Positions 36,001-47,940 of a stretch of DNA of 64,000 bases are shown here, piece by piece. The translations under genes and the position numbers were made by a program. The stretch lies in the NCBI GenBank assembly GCA_024803745.1, contig JANJXV010000262.1, positions 744,001 to 808,000 of the forward strand, written 5' to 3'. Position 1 is the stretch's first letter; every line of letters begins with the position of its first letter. The stretch is from Megascapheus bottae (lineage: Eukaryota; Chordata; Mammalia; Rodentia; Geomyidae). The notes beneath the pieces were generated by a model, which was given only the letters and a program-made list of their open reading frames with translations, had not been told where the DNA came from and searched no databases.

Positions 36001-39000
36001 GTTGTGTGAAGTCACAATGCAGGTGTGCGAAGTCACAGAATGGACGTGTGTGAAATCACAGAATGGAGGTGTGTGAACTCAGAATGGAGGTGTGTGAAGT
36101 CACAGAATGGACGTGTGTGAAGTCATAGAATGGAGATGTGTGAAGTCACAGAATGGAGGTGTGTGAAATCGTGGAATGGAGGTGTGTGAAGTCAGAGAAT
36201 CGAGGTGTGTGAAGTCACAGAATGGAGGTGTGTGAAGTCACAGAATGGAGGTGTGTGAACTCACAATGGAGGTGAGTGAAGTCACAGAATGGAGGTGTGT
36301 GAAGTAATAGAATGGAAGTGTGTGAAGTCATAGAATGTAGGTGTGTGATGTCAGAATGGAGGGGTGTGAAGTCACAGAATGGAGGTATGTGACGTCATAA
36401 ATGTTGGTGTGTGAAGTCATAGAATGGAGGTGTGTGAAGTCATAGAATGGAGTTGTGTGAAGTCTTAGAATGGAGGTGTGTGAAGTCACAGAAGGCAGGT
36501 GTGTGAAGTCACAGAATGGAGTTGTGTGAAGTCACAATGGAGGTGTGTGAAGTCATAGAATGGAGGTGAGTGAAATCAAAGAATGGAAGTTTCTTAAGTC
36601 ATAGAATGGAAAGTGTGAAAAATCATAGAATGGAGGTGTGTGAAGTCACAGAATTGAGGTGTGTAAAGTCACAGAGTGGAGTTGTGTGAAGTCACAGGAT
36701 GGAGTTGTGTGTGAAGTCATAGAATGGAGGTGTGTGAAGTCACAGAATGCAGGTGTGTGATGTCAGAATGGAGGTGTGTGAAGTCACACAATGGAGGTAT
36801 GTGACGTCATAAATGTTGGTGTGTGAAGTCATAGAATGGAGGTGTGAAGTCATAGAATGGAGGTGTGTGAAGTCATAGAATGGAGGTTTGTGAAGTCACA
36901 GAAGTCAGGTGTGTGAAGTCACAGAATACAGTTGTGTGAAGTCATGGAATGGAGGTGTGTGAAGTCAGAATGCAGGTGTGTGAAGTCATAGAATGGAGGT
37001 GAGTGAAGTCATATAATGGAGGTGTGTGAAGTCATAGATTGGAATTGTGTGAAGTCATAGAAGGGAGGTGCGTGAAGTCATAGATTGAAGGTGTGTGGAA
37101 GTCATAGTATGGAGGTGTGTGAAGTCACAGAAAGGAGGTGTGTGAAGTCACAGAATGGAGGTGTGTGAAGTCAAAATGGAGGTGTGTGAAGTCAAAGAAT
37201 GGAGGTGTGCGAAGTCATAGAATGGAGGTGCATGAAGTCATGGAATGGAGGTTTTTGAAGTCAAACACTGGAAGTGTGTGAAGTTAGAGAACGGAGGTGT
37301 GTGAAGTCACAGAATGGATGTGGGTGAAGTCATAGAATGGAGGAGTGTGAAGTCAGAATGGAGATGTGTGAAGTCACATAATGGAGGTGTGTGAAGTCAT
37401 AGTATGTTGGTGTGTGAAGTCATAGAATGGAGGTGTATGAAGTCATAGAATGGAGGTGTGTGAAGTCAGAATGCAGGTGTGTGAAGTCACAGAATGGAGG
37501 TGTGTGAAGTCATAGAATGGAGGTGTGTGAAGTCATAGATTGGAAGTGTGTGAAGTCATAGAATGGAGGTGTGTGAAGTCACAGAAGGGAGGTGTGTGAA
37601 GTCACAGAATCGAGTTGTCTGAAGTCACATTGGAGGTGTGTGAAGTCATAGAATGGAGTTGTGTGAAGTCAGAATAGAGGTGTGTGAACTCATAGAATGG
37701 AGGTGTGTGAAGTCATAGATGGGAAGTGTGTGAAGTCATAGAATGGAGTTCGGTGAAGTCAGAATAGAGGTGTGCGAAGTCATAGAATGGAGATGTGTGA
37801 AGTCAGAATGGAGGTGTGTGAACTCATAGAATGGAGGTGTATGAAGTCACAATGGAGGTGTGTGAAGTCATAGAATGGGGGTTTTTGCAGTCACAGAATG
37901 AGGTGTGTGAAGTCATAGAATGGAGGTGTGGGAAGTAAAAACGGAGTTTGTGGAAAGTCACAGAATGGATGTTGGTGAAGTAAGAATGAAGGTGTGTTAA
38001 GTCATAGAATGGAGGTGTCTGAAGTCATAGAATGGATGTTGCTGAAGTAAGAATGAAGGTGTGTGAACTCATAGAATGGACGTGTGTGAACTCATAGAAT
38101 GGAGGTGTGTGAATTCATGAAATGGAGGTGTGTGAAGTCAAAGAATGGAGGTGTATGATGTCAAACAATGGAAGTGTGTGAAGTGATAGAATGGAGGTGT
38201 GTGAAGTCTTAGAATGAAGGTGTGTGAAGTCATAGACTGGAGGTGTGTGAAGTCACAGAAGGGAGGTGTGTGAAGTTACAGAATGGAGGTGTGTAAAGTC
38301 ACAGAGTGGAGGTGTGTGAAGGCACAGAATGGAGGGGAGTGAAGTTAAAGAATGGAGGTATGTGAAGTCACAGAATGGAGGGGTGTGAAGTCAGAATTGA
38401 GGTGTTCGAAGTCATAGAATGGAGGTGTGTGAAGTCAGAAAGGAGCTGTGTGAACTCATAGAATGGAGGTGTGTGAAGTCACAATGGAGATGTGTGAAGT
38501 CATAGAATGGTGGTTTTTGAAGTCACAGAATGGAGGTGTGTGAAGTCATAGAATGGAGGTGTGTGGAGTCAGATTGGAGGTAAGTGAAGTCACAGAATGG
38601 AGGTGTGTCAACTCAGAAAGGAGGTATGTGAAGTCATAGAATGGAGTTATGTGAAGTCAAAGAATGGAGGTGTGGGAAATCATAGAATGGAGGTGTGTGA
38701 AGTCACAGAATTGAGGTGTATGAAGTCAGAATGGAGGTGTGTGAATTCAGAATGGAGGTGTGTGGAGTCATAGAATGGAGGTGTGTGAAGTCATGGAATG
38801 GAGGTGTGTGAAATCCAAGAATGGAGGTGTGTGAAATCAAACATTGGAGGTGTATGAAGTCACAGAATGGAGATGTGTGAAGTCACAGAATGGAAGTGTG
38901 TGAAGTCAAAATTGAGGTGTGTGAAGTCAGAGAATGGAGGTGTGTGAAGTCACAGAAAATAGGTGTGTGAAGTCAAAATGGAGGTGTGTGAACTCATAGA

Positions 39001-39300
39001 ATAGAGGTGTGTGACCTCATAGAATGGAGGTGTGTGAAGTCATGGAATGGAGATGTGTGAAATCCAAGAATGGAGGTGTATGAAATCAAACAATGGAGGT
39101 GTATGAAGTCACAGAAAGGAGATGTGTGAAGTCACAGAATGGAAGTGTGTGAAGTCAAAATTGAGGTGTGTGAAGTCACAGAATGGAGGTGTGTGAAGTG
39201 AAAATTTTGATGTGTGAAGTCACAAACGGAGGTGTGTGAAGTCACAGAATTGTGGTGTGTGAAGTCAAAATGGAGGTGTGTGAAGTCAAAGAAAGGAGGT
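36001..39300 (+). repeat. Diverged zone with ~412-bp and 249-bp local duplications
   Basis: The unit series GTGTGATGTCAGAATGG ... GTATGTGACGTCATAAATG occurs at ~36,346-36,400 and again at ~36,756-36,812, an offset of about 412. S occurs at 37082. At 38811 and 39060 a GAAATCCAAGAATGG unit recurs at an offset of 249, followed in both by GAAATCAAACA, GTGTATGAAGTCACAG and GTCAAAATTGAGG units. The zone contains variants of both large HOR families, so it may be an old boundary between them (inference). There is nothing here except satellite. Confidence 0.72.
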
Positions 39301-40544
39301 GTGTGAAGTCATAGAATGGAGGTGTATGAAGTCATGGAATTGAGGTTTCTGAAGTCATAGAATGGAGATTTGTGAAGTCATTGAATGGATGTGTGTGAAG
39401 TCAGAATGGAGATATGTGAAGTCACATAATGGAGGTGTGTGAAGTCAAAGAATGTTGGTGTGTGAAGTCATAGAATGGAGGTGTATGAAGTCATGGAATG
39501 GAGGTGTGTGAAGTCAGAATGCACGTGTGTGAAGTCATAGGATGGAGTTGTGGGAAGTCATAAAATAGAGGTGTGTGAAGTCACAAAATGGAGGTGTGTG
39601 AAGTCATAGAATGGAAGTGTGTGAAGTCATAGAATGGAGGTGTGTGAAGTCTTAGAATGGAGGTGTGTGAAGTCTTAGAATGGAGGTGTGTGAAGTCATA
39701 GAATGGAGGTGTGTGAAGTCACAGAATGAAGGTGTGTGAAGTCATAGAATGGAGGTGTCTGAAGTCATAGAATGGATGTTGCTGAAGTAAGAATGGAGGT
39801 GTGTGAACTCATAGAATGGAGGTGTGTGAATTCATGGAACGGAGGTGTGTGAAGTCAAAGAATGGAGGTGTGTGAAGTCACAGAAGAGAGGTGTGTGAAG
39901 TCAGAGCATCGAGGTGTGTGAATTCACAGAATGGAGGTGTGTGAAGTCACAGAATGGAGGTGGGTGAACTCACAATGGAGGTGAGTGAAGTCACAGAATG
40001 GAGGTGTGTGAAGTCATAGAATGGAAGTGTGTGAAGTCATAGAATGGAGGTGTGTGATGTCAGAATGGAGGTGTGTTAAGTCACAGAATGGAGGTGTGTG
40101 ACGTCATAAATTTTGGTGTGCGAAGTCATAGTATGTTGGTGTGAAGTCATAGAATGGAGGTGTGTGAAGTCATATAATGGAGGTGTGTGAAGTCACAGAA
40201 GTCAGGTGTGTGAAGTCACAGAATAGAGTTGTGTGAGGTCACAATGGAGGTGTGTGAATTCATAGAATGGAGGTGTGTGAAGTCAAAGAATGGATGTGTG
40301 TGAAGTCATAGAATGGAGGTGTGTGAAATCACAGAATGGAGGTGTGTATGGTCACAGATTGGAGGTGTGTAAAGTCACAGAGTGGAGATTTGTGAAGTCT
40401 CAGAATGGAGGTGTGTGAAGTCATAGAATGGAGGTGTTTGAAGTCATAGAATGTTGGTTTTTGAAGTCACAGAATGCAGGTGTGTGAATTCATAGAATGG
40501 AGGTGTATGAAGTCAGATTGGAGGGGTGTGAAGTAAGAGAATGG
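39301..40544 (+). repeat. Diverged copy of part of the 3.72-kb unit
   Basis: It is colinear with about 41,580-42,870. GGTGTATGAAGTCATGG occurs at 39321 and 41598 (offset 2,277). GTCAGAGCAT occurs at about 39900 and 42220, and GACGTCATAAATTTTGG at 40100 and 42420 (offset 2,320 for both). The change in offset of 43 bases is about two monomers. The GTCAGAGCAT unit is followed by CGAGG here but by GGAGG in all three later copies (42221, 45945 and 51375), which marks this as the outgroup copy. Confidence 0.75.
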
Positions 40545-43500
40545 AGGTGTGTGAAGTCATAGAATGGAGGTGTGTGAAGTAACAGAATGGAGGTGTGTGA
40601 AGTCACAGAATGGAGGTGTGTGAACTCAGAATGGAGGTGTGTGAATTCACAGAAGGGAGGTTTGTGAAGTCATAGAATGGAGATTTCTGCAGTAAGAATG
40701 AAGCTGTGTGAAGACATAGAATGGAGGTGTGTGTAGTCAAAATGAGGTGTGTGAAGGCAAACAATGGAGGTGTGTGAAGTCACAGAATGGAGGTGTGTGA
40801 AGTAACAATGTAGGTTTCTGAAGTCATAGCATGGAGGTGTGTGAAGTCATAGAATTTAGGTGTGTGAAGTCAAAGAATGGAGGCGTGTGATGTCATAGAA
40901 TGGAGGTGTGTGAAGTCACAGAATGGAGGTCTGTGAAGGCATAAAATGGAGGTGTGTGAATTCATAGAATGGAGGTGTGTGAAGTCATAGAATGGAGGTG
41001 TGTGAAGTCACAGAATGGAGGTGTGTGAAGTCACAGTATGGAGGTGTGTGAACTCAGATTTAAGGTGTGTGAAGGCACAGAGTGCAGGGGTGTGAAATCA
41101 AAGAACAGAGGTATGTGAAGTCACAGAATGAAGGGGTGTGAAGTCAGAATAGAAGTTTGCGAAGTCATAGAATGGAGGTGTGTAAAGTCAGAATGTTGCT
41201 GTGTGAACTCATAGAATGGTGGTGTGTGAAGTCACAATGGAGATGTGCGAAGTCATAGAATGGTGATTTTTGAAGTCACAGAATGGAGGTGTGTGAGGTC
41301 ATAGAATGGAGGTGTGTGAAGTCAGATTGGAGGTATGTGAAGTCACAGAATGGAGGTGTGTCAACTCAGAAATGAGGTATGTGAAGTCATAGAATGGAGG
41401 TGTGTGAAGTCACAGAACTGTGGTGTGTGAAGTCAGAATGGAGGTGTGTGAATTCAGAATGGAGGTATATGAAGTCAGAGAATGGAGGTTTGTGAAGTCA
41501 CAATGCAGGTGTGTGAACTGATAGAACGTAGGTGTGTGAAGTCACAATGAAGGTGTGTGAAGTCAAAGAAAGGAGGTGTGTGATGTCTTAGAATGGCGGT
41601 GTATGAAGTCATGGAATTGAGGTTTCTGAAGTCATAGAATGGAGATTTGTGAAGTCATAGAATGGATGTGTGTGAAGTCAGAATGGAGATATGTGAAGTC
41701 ACAGAATGGAGGTGTGTGAAGTCAAAGAATGTTGGTGTGTGAAGTCATAGAATGGAGGTGTATGAAGTCATGGAATGGAGGTGTGTGAAGTCAGAATGCA
41801 CGTGTGTGAAGTCATAGAATGGAGTTGTGGGAAGTCATAGAATGGAGGTGTGTGAAGTCACAAAATGGAGGTGTGTGAAATCATAGAATGGAAGTGTGTG
41901 AAGTCATAGAATGGAGGTGTGTGAAGTCTTAGAATGGAGGTGTGTGAAGTCATAGAATGGAGGTGTGTGAAGTCACAGAAGGGAGGTGTGTGAAGTTACA
42001 GAATGGATGTGGCTGAAGTAATAATGAAGGTGTGTGAAGTCATAGAATGGAGGTGTCTGAAGTCATAGAATGGATGTTGCTGAAGTAAGAATGGAGGTGT
42101 GTGAACTCATAGAAGGAGGTGTGTGAACTCATAGAATGGAGGTGTGTGAATTCATGGAACGGAGGTGTGTGAAGTCAAAGAATGGAGGTGTGTGAAGTCA
42201 CAGAAGAGAGGTGTGTGAAGTCAGAGCATGGAGGTGTGTGAATTCACAGAATGGAGGTGTGTGAAGTCACAGAATGGAGGTGGGTGAACTCACAATGGAG
42301 GTGAGTGAAGTCACAGAATGGAGGTGTGTGAAGTCATAGAATGGAAGTGTGTGAAGTCATAGAATGGAGGTGTGTGGTGTCAGAATGGAGGTGTGTTAAG
42401 TCACAGAATGGAGGTGTGTGACGTCATAAATTTTGGTGTGTGAAGTCATAGTATGTTGGTGTGAAGTCATAGAATGGAGGTGTGTGAAGTCATAGAATGG
42501 AGGTGTGTGAAGTCACAGAAGTCAGGTGTGTGAAGTCACAGAATAGAGTTGTGTGAGGTCACAATGGAGGTGTGTGAATTCATAGATTGGAGGTGTGTGA
42601 AGTCAAAGAATGAATGTGTGTGAAGTCATAGAATGGAGGTGTGTGAAATTACAGAATGGAGGTGTGTATAGTCACAGAGTGGAGGTGTGTAAAGTCACAG
42701 AGTGGAGGTTTGTGAAGTCTCAAAATGGAGGTGTGTGAAGTCATAGAATGGAGGTGTTTGAAGTCATAGAATGTTGGTTATTGAAGTCACAGAATGCAGG
42801 TGTGTGAAGTCATAGAATGGAGGTGTATGAAGTCAGATTGGAGGGGTGTGAAGTAACAGAATGGAGGTGTGTCAACTCAGAAAGGAGGTGTGTGAACTCA
42901 TAGAATGGAGGTGTTTGAAGTCATAGAATGGAGGTGTGTGAAATCATAGAATGGAGGTGTGTGAAGTCACAGAAATGAGGTGTTTGAAGTCAAATGGAAG
43001 TCTGTGAAGGCAGAATGGAGGTGTGTGAAGTCATAGAATGGAGGTGTGTGAAGTCATACAATGGAGGTGTGTGAAGTAACAGAATGGAGGTGTGTGAAGT
43101 CACAGAATGGAGGTGTGTGAACTCAGAATGGAGGTGTGTGAATTCACAGAAGGGAGGTTTGTGAAGTCATAGAATGGAGATTTCTGCAGTAAGAATGAAG
43201 CTGTGTGAAGACATAGAATGGAGGTGTGTGTAGTCAAAATGGAGGTGTGTGAAGGCAAAAAATGGAGGTGTGTGAGTCACAGAATGGAGGTGTGTGAAGT
43301 AACAATGTAGGTTTCTGAAGTCATAGAATGGAGGTGTGTGAAGTCATAGAATTTAGGTGTGTGAAGTCAAAGAATGGAGGCGTGTGATGTCATAGAATGG
43401 AGGTGTGTGAAGTCACCGAATGGAGGTGTGCGAAGGCATAAAATGGAGGTGTGTGAAGTCATAGAATGGAGGTGTGTGAAGTCATAGAATGGAGGTGTGT

Positions 43501-44268
43501 GAAGTCACAGAATGGAGGTGTGTGAAGTCACAGTATGGAGGTGTGGGAACTCAGATTTAAGATGTGTGAATGCACAGAGTGCAGGGGTGTGAAATCAAAG
43601 AATAGAGGTATGTGAAGTCACAGAATGCAGGGGTGTGAAGTCAGAATAGAGGTTTGCGAAGTCATAGAATAGAGGTGTGTAAAGTCAGAATGGAGCTGTG
43701 TGAACTCATAGAATGGAGGTGTGTGAAGTCACAATGGAGATGTGCGAAGTCATAGAATGGTGATTTTTGAAGTCACAGAATGGAGGTGTGTGAGGTCATA
43801 GAATGGAGGTGTGTGAAGTCAAATTGGAGGTATGTGAAGTCACAGAATGGAGGTGTGTCAACTCAGAATTGAGGTATGTGAAGTCATAGAATGGAGGTGT
43901 GTGAAGTCACAGAATTGAGGTGTGTGAAGTCAGAATGGAGGTGTGTGAATTCAGAATGGAGGTGTGTGAAGTCAGAGAATGGAGGTTTGTGAAGGCACAA
44001 TGCAGGTGTGTGAACTGATAGAACGTAGGTGTGTGAAGTCACAATGAAGGTGTGTGAAGTGATAGAATGGAGGTGTGTGAAGTCAGATTGGAGGGGTGTG
44101 AAGTAACAGAATGGAGGTGTGTCAACTCAGAAAGGAGGTGTGTGAAGTCATAGAATGGAGGTGTTTGAAGTCATAGAATGGAGGTGTGTGAAATCATAGA
44201 ATGGAGGTGTGTGAAGTCACAGAAATTAAGTTTTTGAAGTCAAATGGAAGTCTGTGAAGGCAGAATGG
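40545..44268 (+). repeat. 3.72-kb HOR, copy 1
   Basis: It matches 44269-47940 at an offset of 3,723-3,724. The offset was checked at 40681/44405, 41581/45304, 42001/45724, 42221/45945 and 44041/47765. Two one-base indels explain the small shifts: GTCAGAATG against GTCAAATG at ~44,914, and AGAAGGAGG against AGAATGGAGG at ~42,113. The substitutions I noticed are few (for example CTGTGG/CTGAGG near 41420, and GGAAGTG/GGAACTG near 42340/46070), so identity is roughly 99.5%. Inside the unit, the AGATTTCTGCAGTAAG marker recurs at ~40681 and ~43188, so it is itself built from ~2.5 kb and ~1.2 kb sub-blocks. Confidence 0.88.
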
Positions 44269-47200
44269 AGGTGTGTGAAGTCATAGAATGGAGGTGTGTG
44301 AAGTAACAGAATGGAGGTGTGTGAAGTCACAGAATGGAGGTGTGTGAACTCAGAATGGAGGTGTGTGAATTCACAGAAGGGAGGTTTGTGAAGTCATAGA
44401 ATGGAGATTTCTGCAGTAAGAATGAAGCTGTGTGAAGACATAGAATGGAGGTGTGTGTAGTCAAAATGAGGTGTGTGAAGGCAAACAATGGAGGTGTGTG
44501 AAGTCACAGAATGGAGGTGTGTGAAGTAACAATGTAGGTTTCTGAAGTCATAGCATGGAGGTGTGTGAAGTCATAGAATTTAGGTGTGTGAAGTCAAAGA
44601 ATGGAGGCGTGTGATGTCATAGAATGGAGGTGTGTGAAGTCACAGAATGGAGGTCTGTGAAGGCATAAAATGGAGGTGTGTGAATTCATAGAATGGAGGT
44701 GTGTGAAGTCATAGAATGGAGGTGTGTGAAGTCACAGAATGGAGGTGTGTGAAGTCACAGTATGGAGGTGTGTGAACTCAGATTTAAGGTGTGTGAAGGC
44801 ACAGAGTGCAGGGGTGTGAAATCAAAGAACAGAGGTATGTGAAGTCACAGAATGAAGGGGTGTGAAGTCAGAATAGAAGTTTGCGAAGTCATAGAATGGA
44901 GGTGTGTAAAGTCAAATGTTGCTGTGTGAACTCATAGAATGGTGGTGTGTGAAGTCACAATGGAGATGTGCGAAGTCATAGAATGGTGATTTTTGAAGTC
45001 ACAGAATGGAGGTGTGTGAGGTCATAGAATGGAGGTGTGTGAAGTCAGATTGGAGGTATGTGAAGTCACAGAATGGAGGTGTGTCAACTCAGAAATGAGG
45101 TATGTGAAGTCATAGAATGGAGGTGTGTGAAGTCACAGAACTGAGGTGTGTGAAGTCAGAATGGAGGTGTGTGAATTCAGAATGGAGGTGTATGAAGTCA
45201 GAGAATGGAGGTTTGTGAAGTCACAATGCAGGTGTGTGAACTGATAGAACGTAGGTGTGTGAAGTCACAATGAAGGTGTGTGAAGTCAAAGAAAGGAGGT
45301 GTGTGATGTCTTAGAATGGCGGTGTATGAAGTCATGGAATTGAGGTTTCTGAAGTCATAGAATGGAGATTTGTGAAGTCATAGAATGGATGTGTGTGAAG
45401 TCAGAATGGAGATATGTGAAGTCACAGAATGGAGGTGTGTGAAGTCAAAGAATGTTGGTGTGTGAAGTCATAGAATGGAGGTGTATGAAGTCATGGAATG
45501 GAGGTGTGTGAAGTCAGAATGCACGTGTGTGAAGTCATAGAATGGAGTTGTGGGAAGTCATAGAATGGAGGTGTGTGAAGTCACAAAATGGAGGTGTGTG
45601 AAATCATAGAATGGAAGTGTGTGAAGTCATAGAATGGAGGTGTGTGAAGTCTTAGAATGGAGGTGTGTGAAGTCATAGAATGGAGGTGTGTGAAGTCACA
45701 GAAGGGAGGTGTGTGAAGTTACAGAATGGATGTGGCTGAAGTAATAATGAAGGTGTGTGAAGTCATAGAATGGAGGTGTCTGAAGTCATAGAATGGATGT
45801 TGCTGAAGTAAGAATGGAGGTGTGTGAACTCATAGAATGGAGGTGTGTGAACTCATAGAATGGAGGTGTGTGAATTCATGGAACGGAGGTGTGTGAAGTC
45901 AAAGAATGGAGGTGTGTGAAGTCACAGAAGAGAGGTGTGTGAAGTCAGAGCATGGAGGTGTGTGAATTCACAGAATGGAGGTGTGTGAAGTCACAGAATG
46001 GAGGTGGGTGAACTCACAATGGAGGTGAGTGAAGTCACAGAATGGAGGTGTGTGAAGTCATAGAATGGAACTGTGTGAAGTCATAGAATGGAGGTGTGTG
46101 GTGTCAGAATGGAGGTGTGTTAAGTCACAGAATGGAGGTGTGTGACGTCATAAATTTTGGTGTGTGAAGTCATAGTATGTTGGTGTGAAGTCATAGAATG
46201 GAGGTGTGTGAAGTCATAGAATGGAGGTGTGTGAAGTCACAGAAGTCAGGTGTGTGAAGTCACAGAATAGAGTTGTGTGAGGTCACAATGGAGGTGTGTG
46301 AATTCATAGATTGGAGGTGTGTGAAGTCAAAGAATGAATGTGTGTGAAGTCATAGAATGGAGGTGTGTGAAATTACAGAATGGAGGTGTGTATAGTCACA
46401 GAGTGGAGGTGTGTAAAGTCACAGAGTGGAGGTTTGTGAAGTCTCAAAATGGAGGTGTGTGAAGTCATAGAATGGAGGTGTTTGAAGTCATAGAATGTTG
46501 GTTATTGAAGTCACAGAATGCAGGTGTGTGAAGTCATAGAATGGAGGTGTATGAAGTCAGATTGGAGGGGTGTGAAGTAACAGAATGGAGGTGTGTCAAC
46601 TCAGAAAGGAGGTGTGTGAACTCATAGAATGGAGGTGTTTGAAGTCATAGAATGGAGGTGTGTGAAATCATAGAATGGAGGTGTGTGAAGTCACAGAAAT
46701 GAGGTGTTTGAAGTCAAATGGAAGTCTGTGAAGGCAGAATGGAGGTGTGTGAAGTCATAGAATGGAGGTGTGTGAAGTCATACAATGGAGGTGTGTGAAG
46801 TAACAGAATGGAGGTGTGTGAAGTCACAGAATAGAGGTGTGTGAACTCAGAATGGAGGTGTGTGAATTCACAGAAGGGAGGTTTGTGAAGTCATAGAATG
46901 GAGATTTCTGCAGTAAGAATGAAGCTCTGTGAAGACATAGAATGGAGGTGTGTGTAGTCAAAATGGAGGTGTGTGAAGGCAAAAAATGGAGGTGTGTGAG
47001 TCACAGAATGGAGGTGTGTGAAGTAACAATGTAGGTTTCTGAAGTCATAGAATGGAGGTGTGTGAAGTCATAGAATTTAGGTGTGTGAAGTCAAAGAATG
47101 GAGGCGTGTGATGTCATAGAATGGAGGTGTGTGAAGTCACCGAATGGAGGTGTGCGAAGGCATAAAATGGAGGTGTGTGAAGTCATAGAATGGAGGTGTG

Positions 47201-47940
47201 TGAAGTCATAGAATGGAGGTGTGTGAAGTCACAGAATGGAGGTGTGTGAAGTCACAGTATGGAGGTGTGGGAACTCAGATTTAAGATGTGTGAATGCACA
47301 GAGTGCAGGGGTGTGAAATCAAAGAATAGAGGTATGTGAAGTCACAGAATGCAGGGGTGTGAAGTCAGAATAGAGGTTTGCGAAGTCATAGAATAGAGGT
47401 GTGTAAAGTCAGAATGGAGCTGTGTGAACTCATAGAATGGAGGTGTGTGAAGTCACAATGGAGATGTGCGAAGTCATAGAATGGTGATTTTTGAAGTCAC
47501 AGAATGGAGGTGTGTGAGGTCATAGAATGGAGGTGTGTGAAGTCAGATTGGAGGTATGTGAAGTCACAGAATGGAGGTGTGTCAACTCAGAATTGAGGTA
47601 TGTGAAGTCATAGAATGGAGGTGTGTGAAGTCACAGAATTGAGGTGTGTGAAGTCAGAATGGAGGTGTGTGAATTCAGAATGGAGGTGTGTGAAGTCAGA
47701 GAATGGAGGTTTGTGAAGGCACAATGCAGGTGTGTGAACTGATAGAACGTAGGTGTGTGAAGTCACAATGAAGGTGTGTGAAGTGATAGAATGGAGGTGT
47801 GTGAAGTCAGATTGGAGGGGTGTGAAGAAACAGAATGGAGGTGTGTCAACTCAGAAAGGAGGTGTGTGAAGTCATAGAATGGAGGTGTTTGAAGTCATAG
47901 AATGGAGGTGTGTGAAATCATAGAATGGAGGTGTGTGAAG
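44269..47940 (+). repeat. 3.72-kb HOR, copy 2 (overlaps the first 5,430-bp unit)
   Basis: Tandem partner of 40545-44268. It ends where a third copy starts with a gap. GTCACAGAA at ~47,940 runs straight into TGGAGGTGTGTGAACTC, and the offset to the preceding copy falls from 3,724 to 3,614, so about 110 bp (five monomers, with the AAATTAAGTTTTTG variant) are missing. The third copy can be followed to about 48,245 before it diverges. The right part of this copy, from 45661, is also the left part of the 5,430-bp duplication, so the two periodicities are nested. Confidence 0.85.

Noticed and set aside
35755..36009. Longest open frame (+ strand, 84 codons) as a possible protein gene
   Set aside because: The translation is the satellite monomer read in rotating frames (WRCVKS, MEVCEV type segments, about 7.7 residues per monomer). 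It has no domain, signal or codon pattern of its own, and lies in the same repeat as its surroundings.
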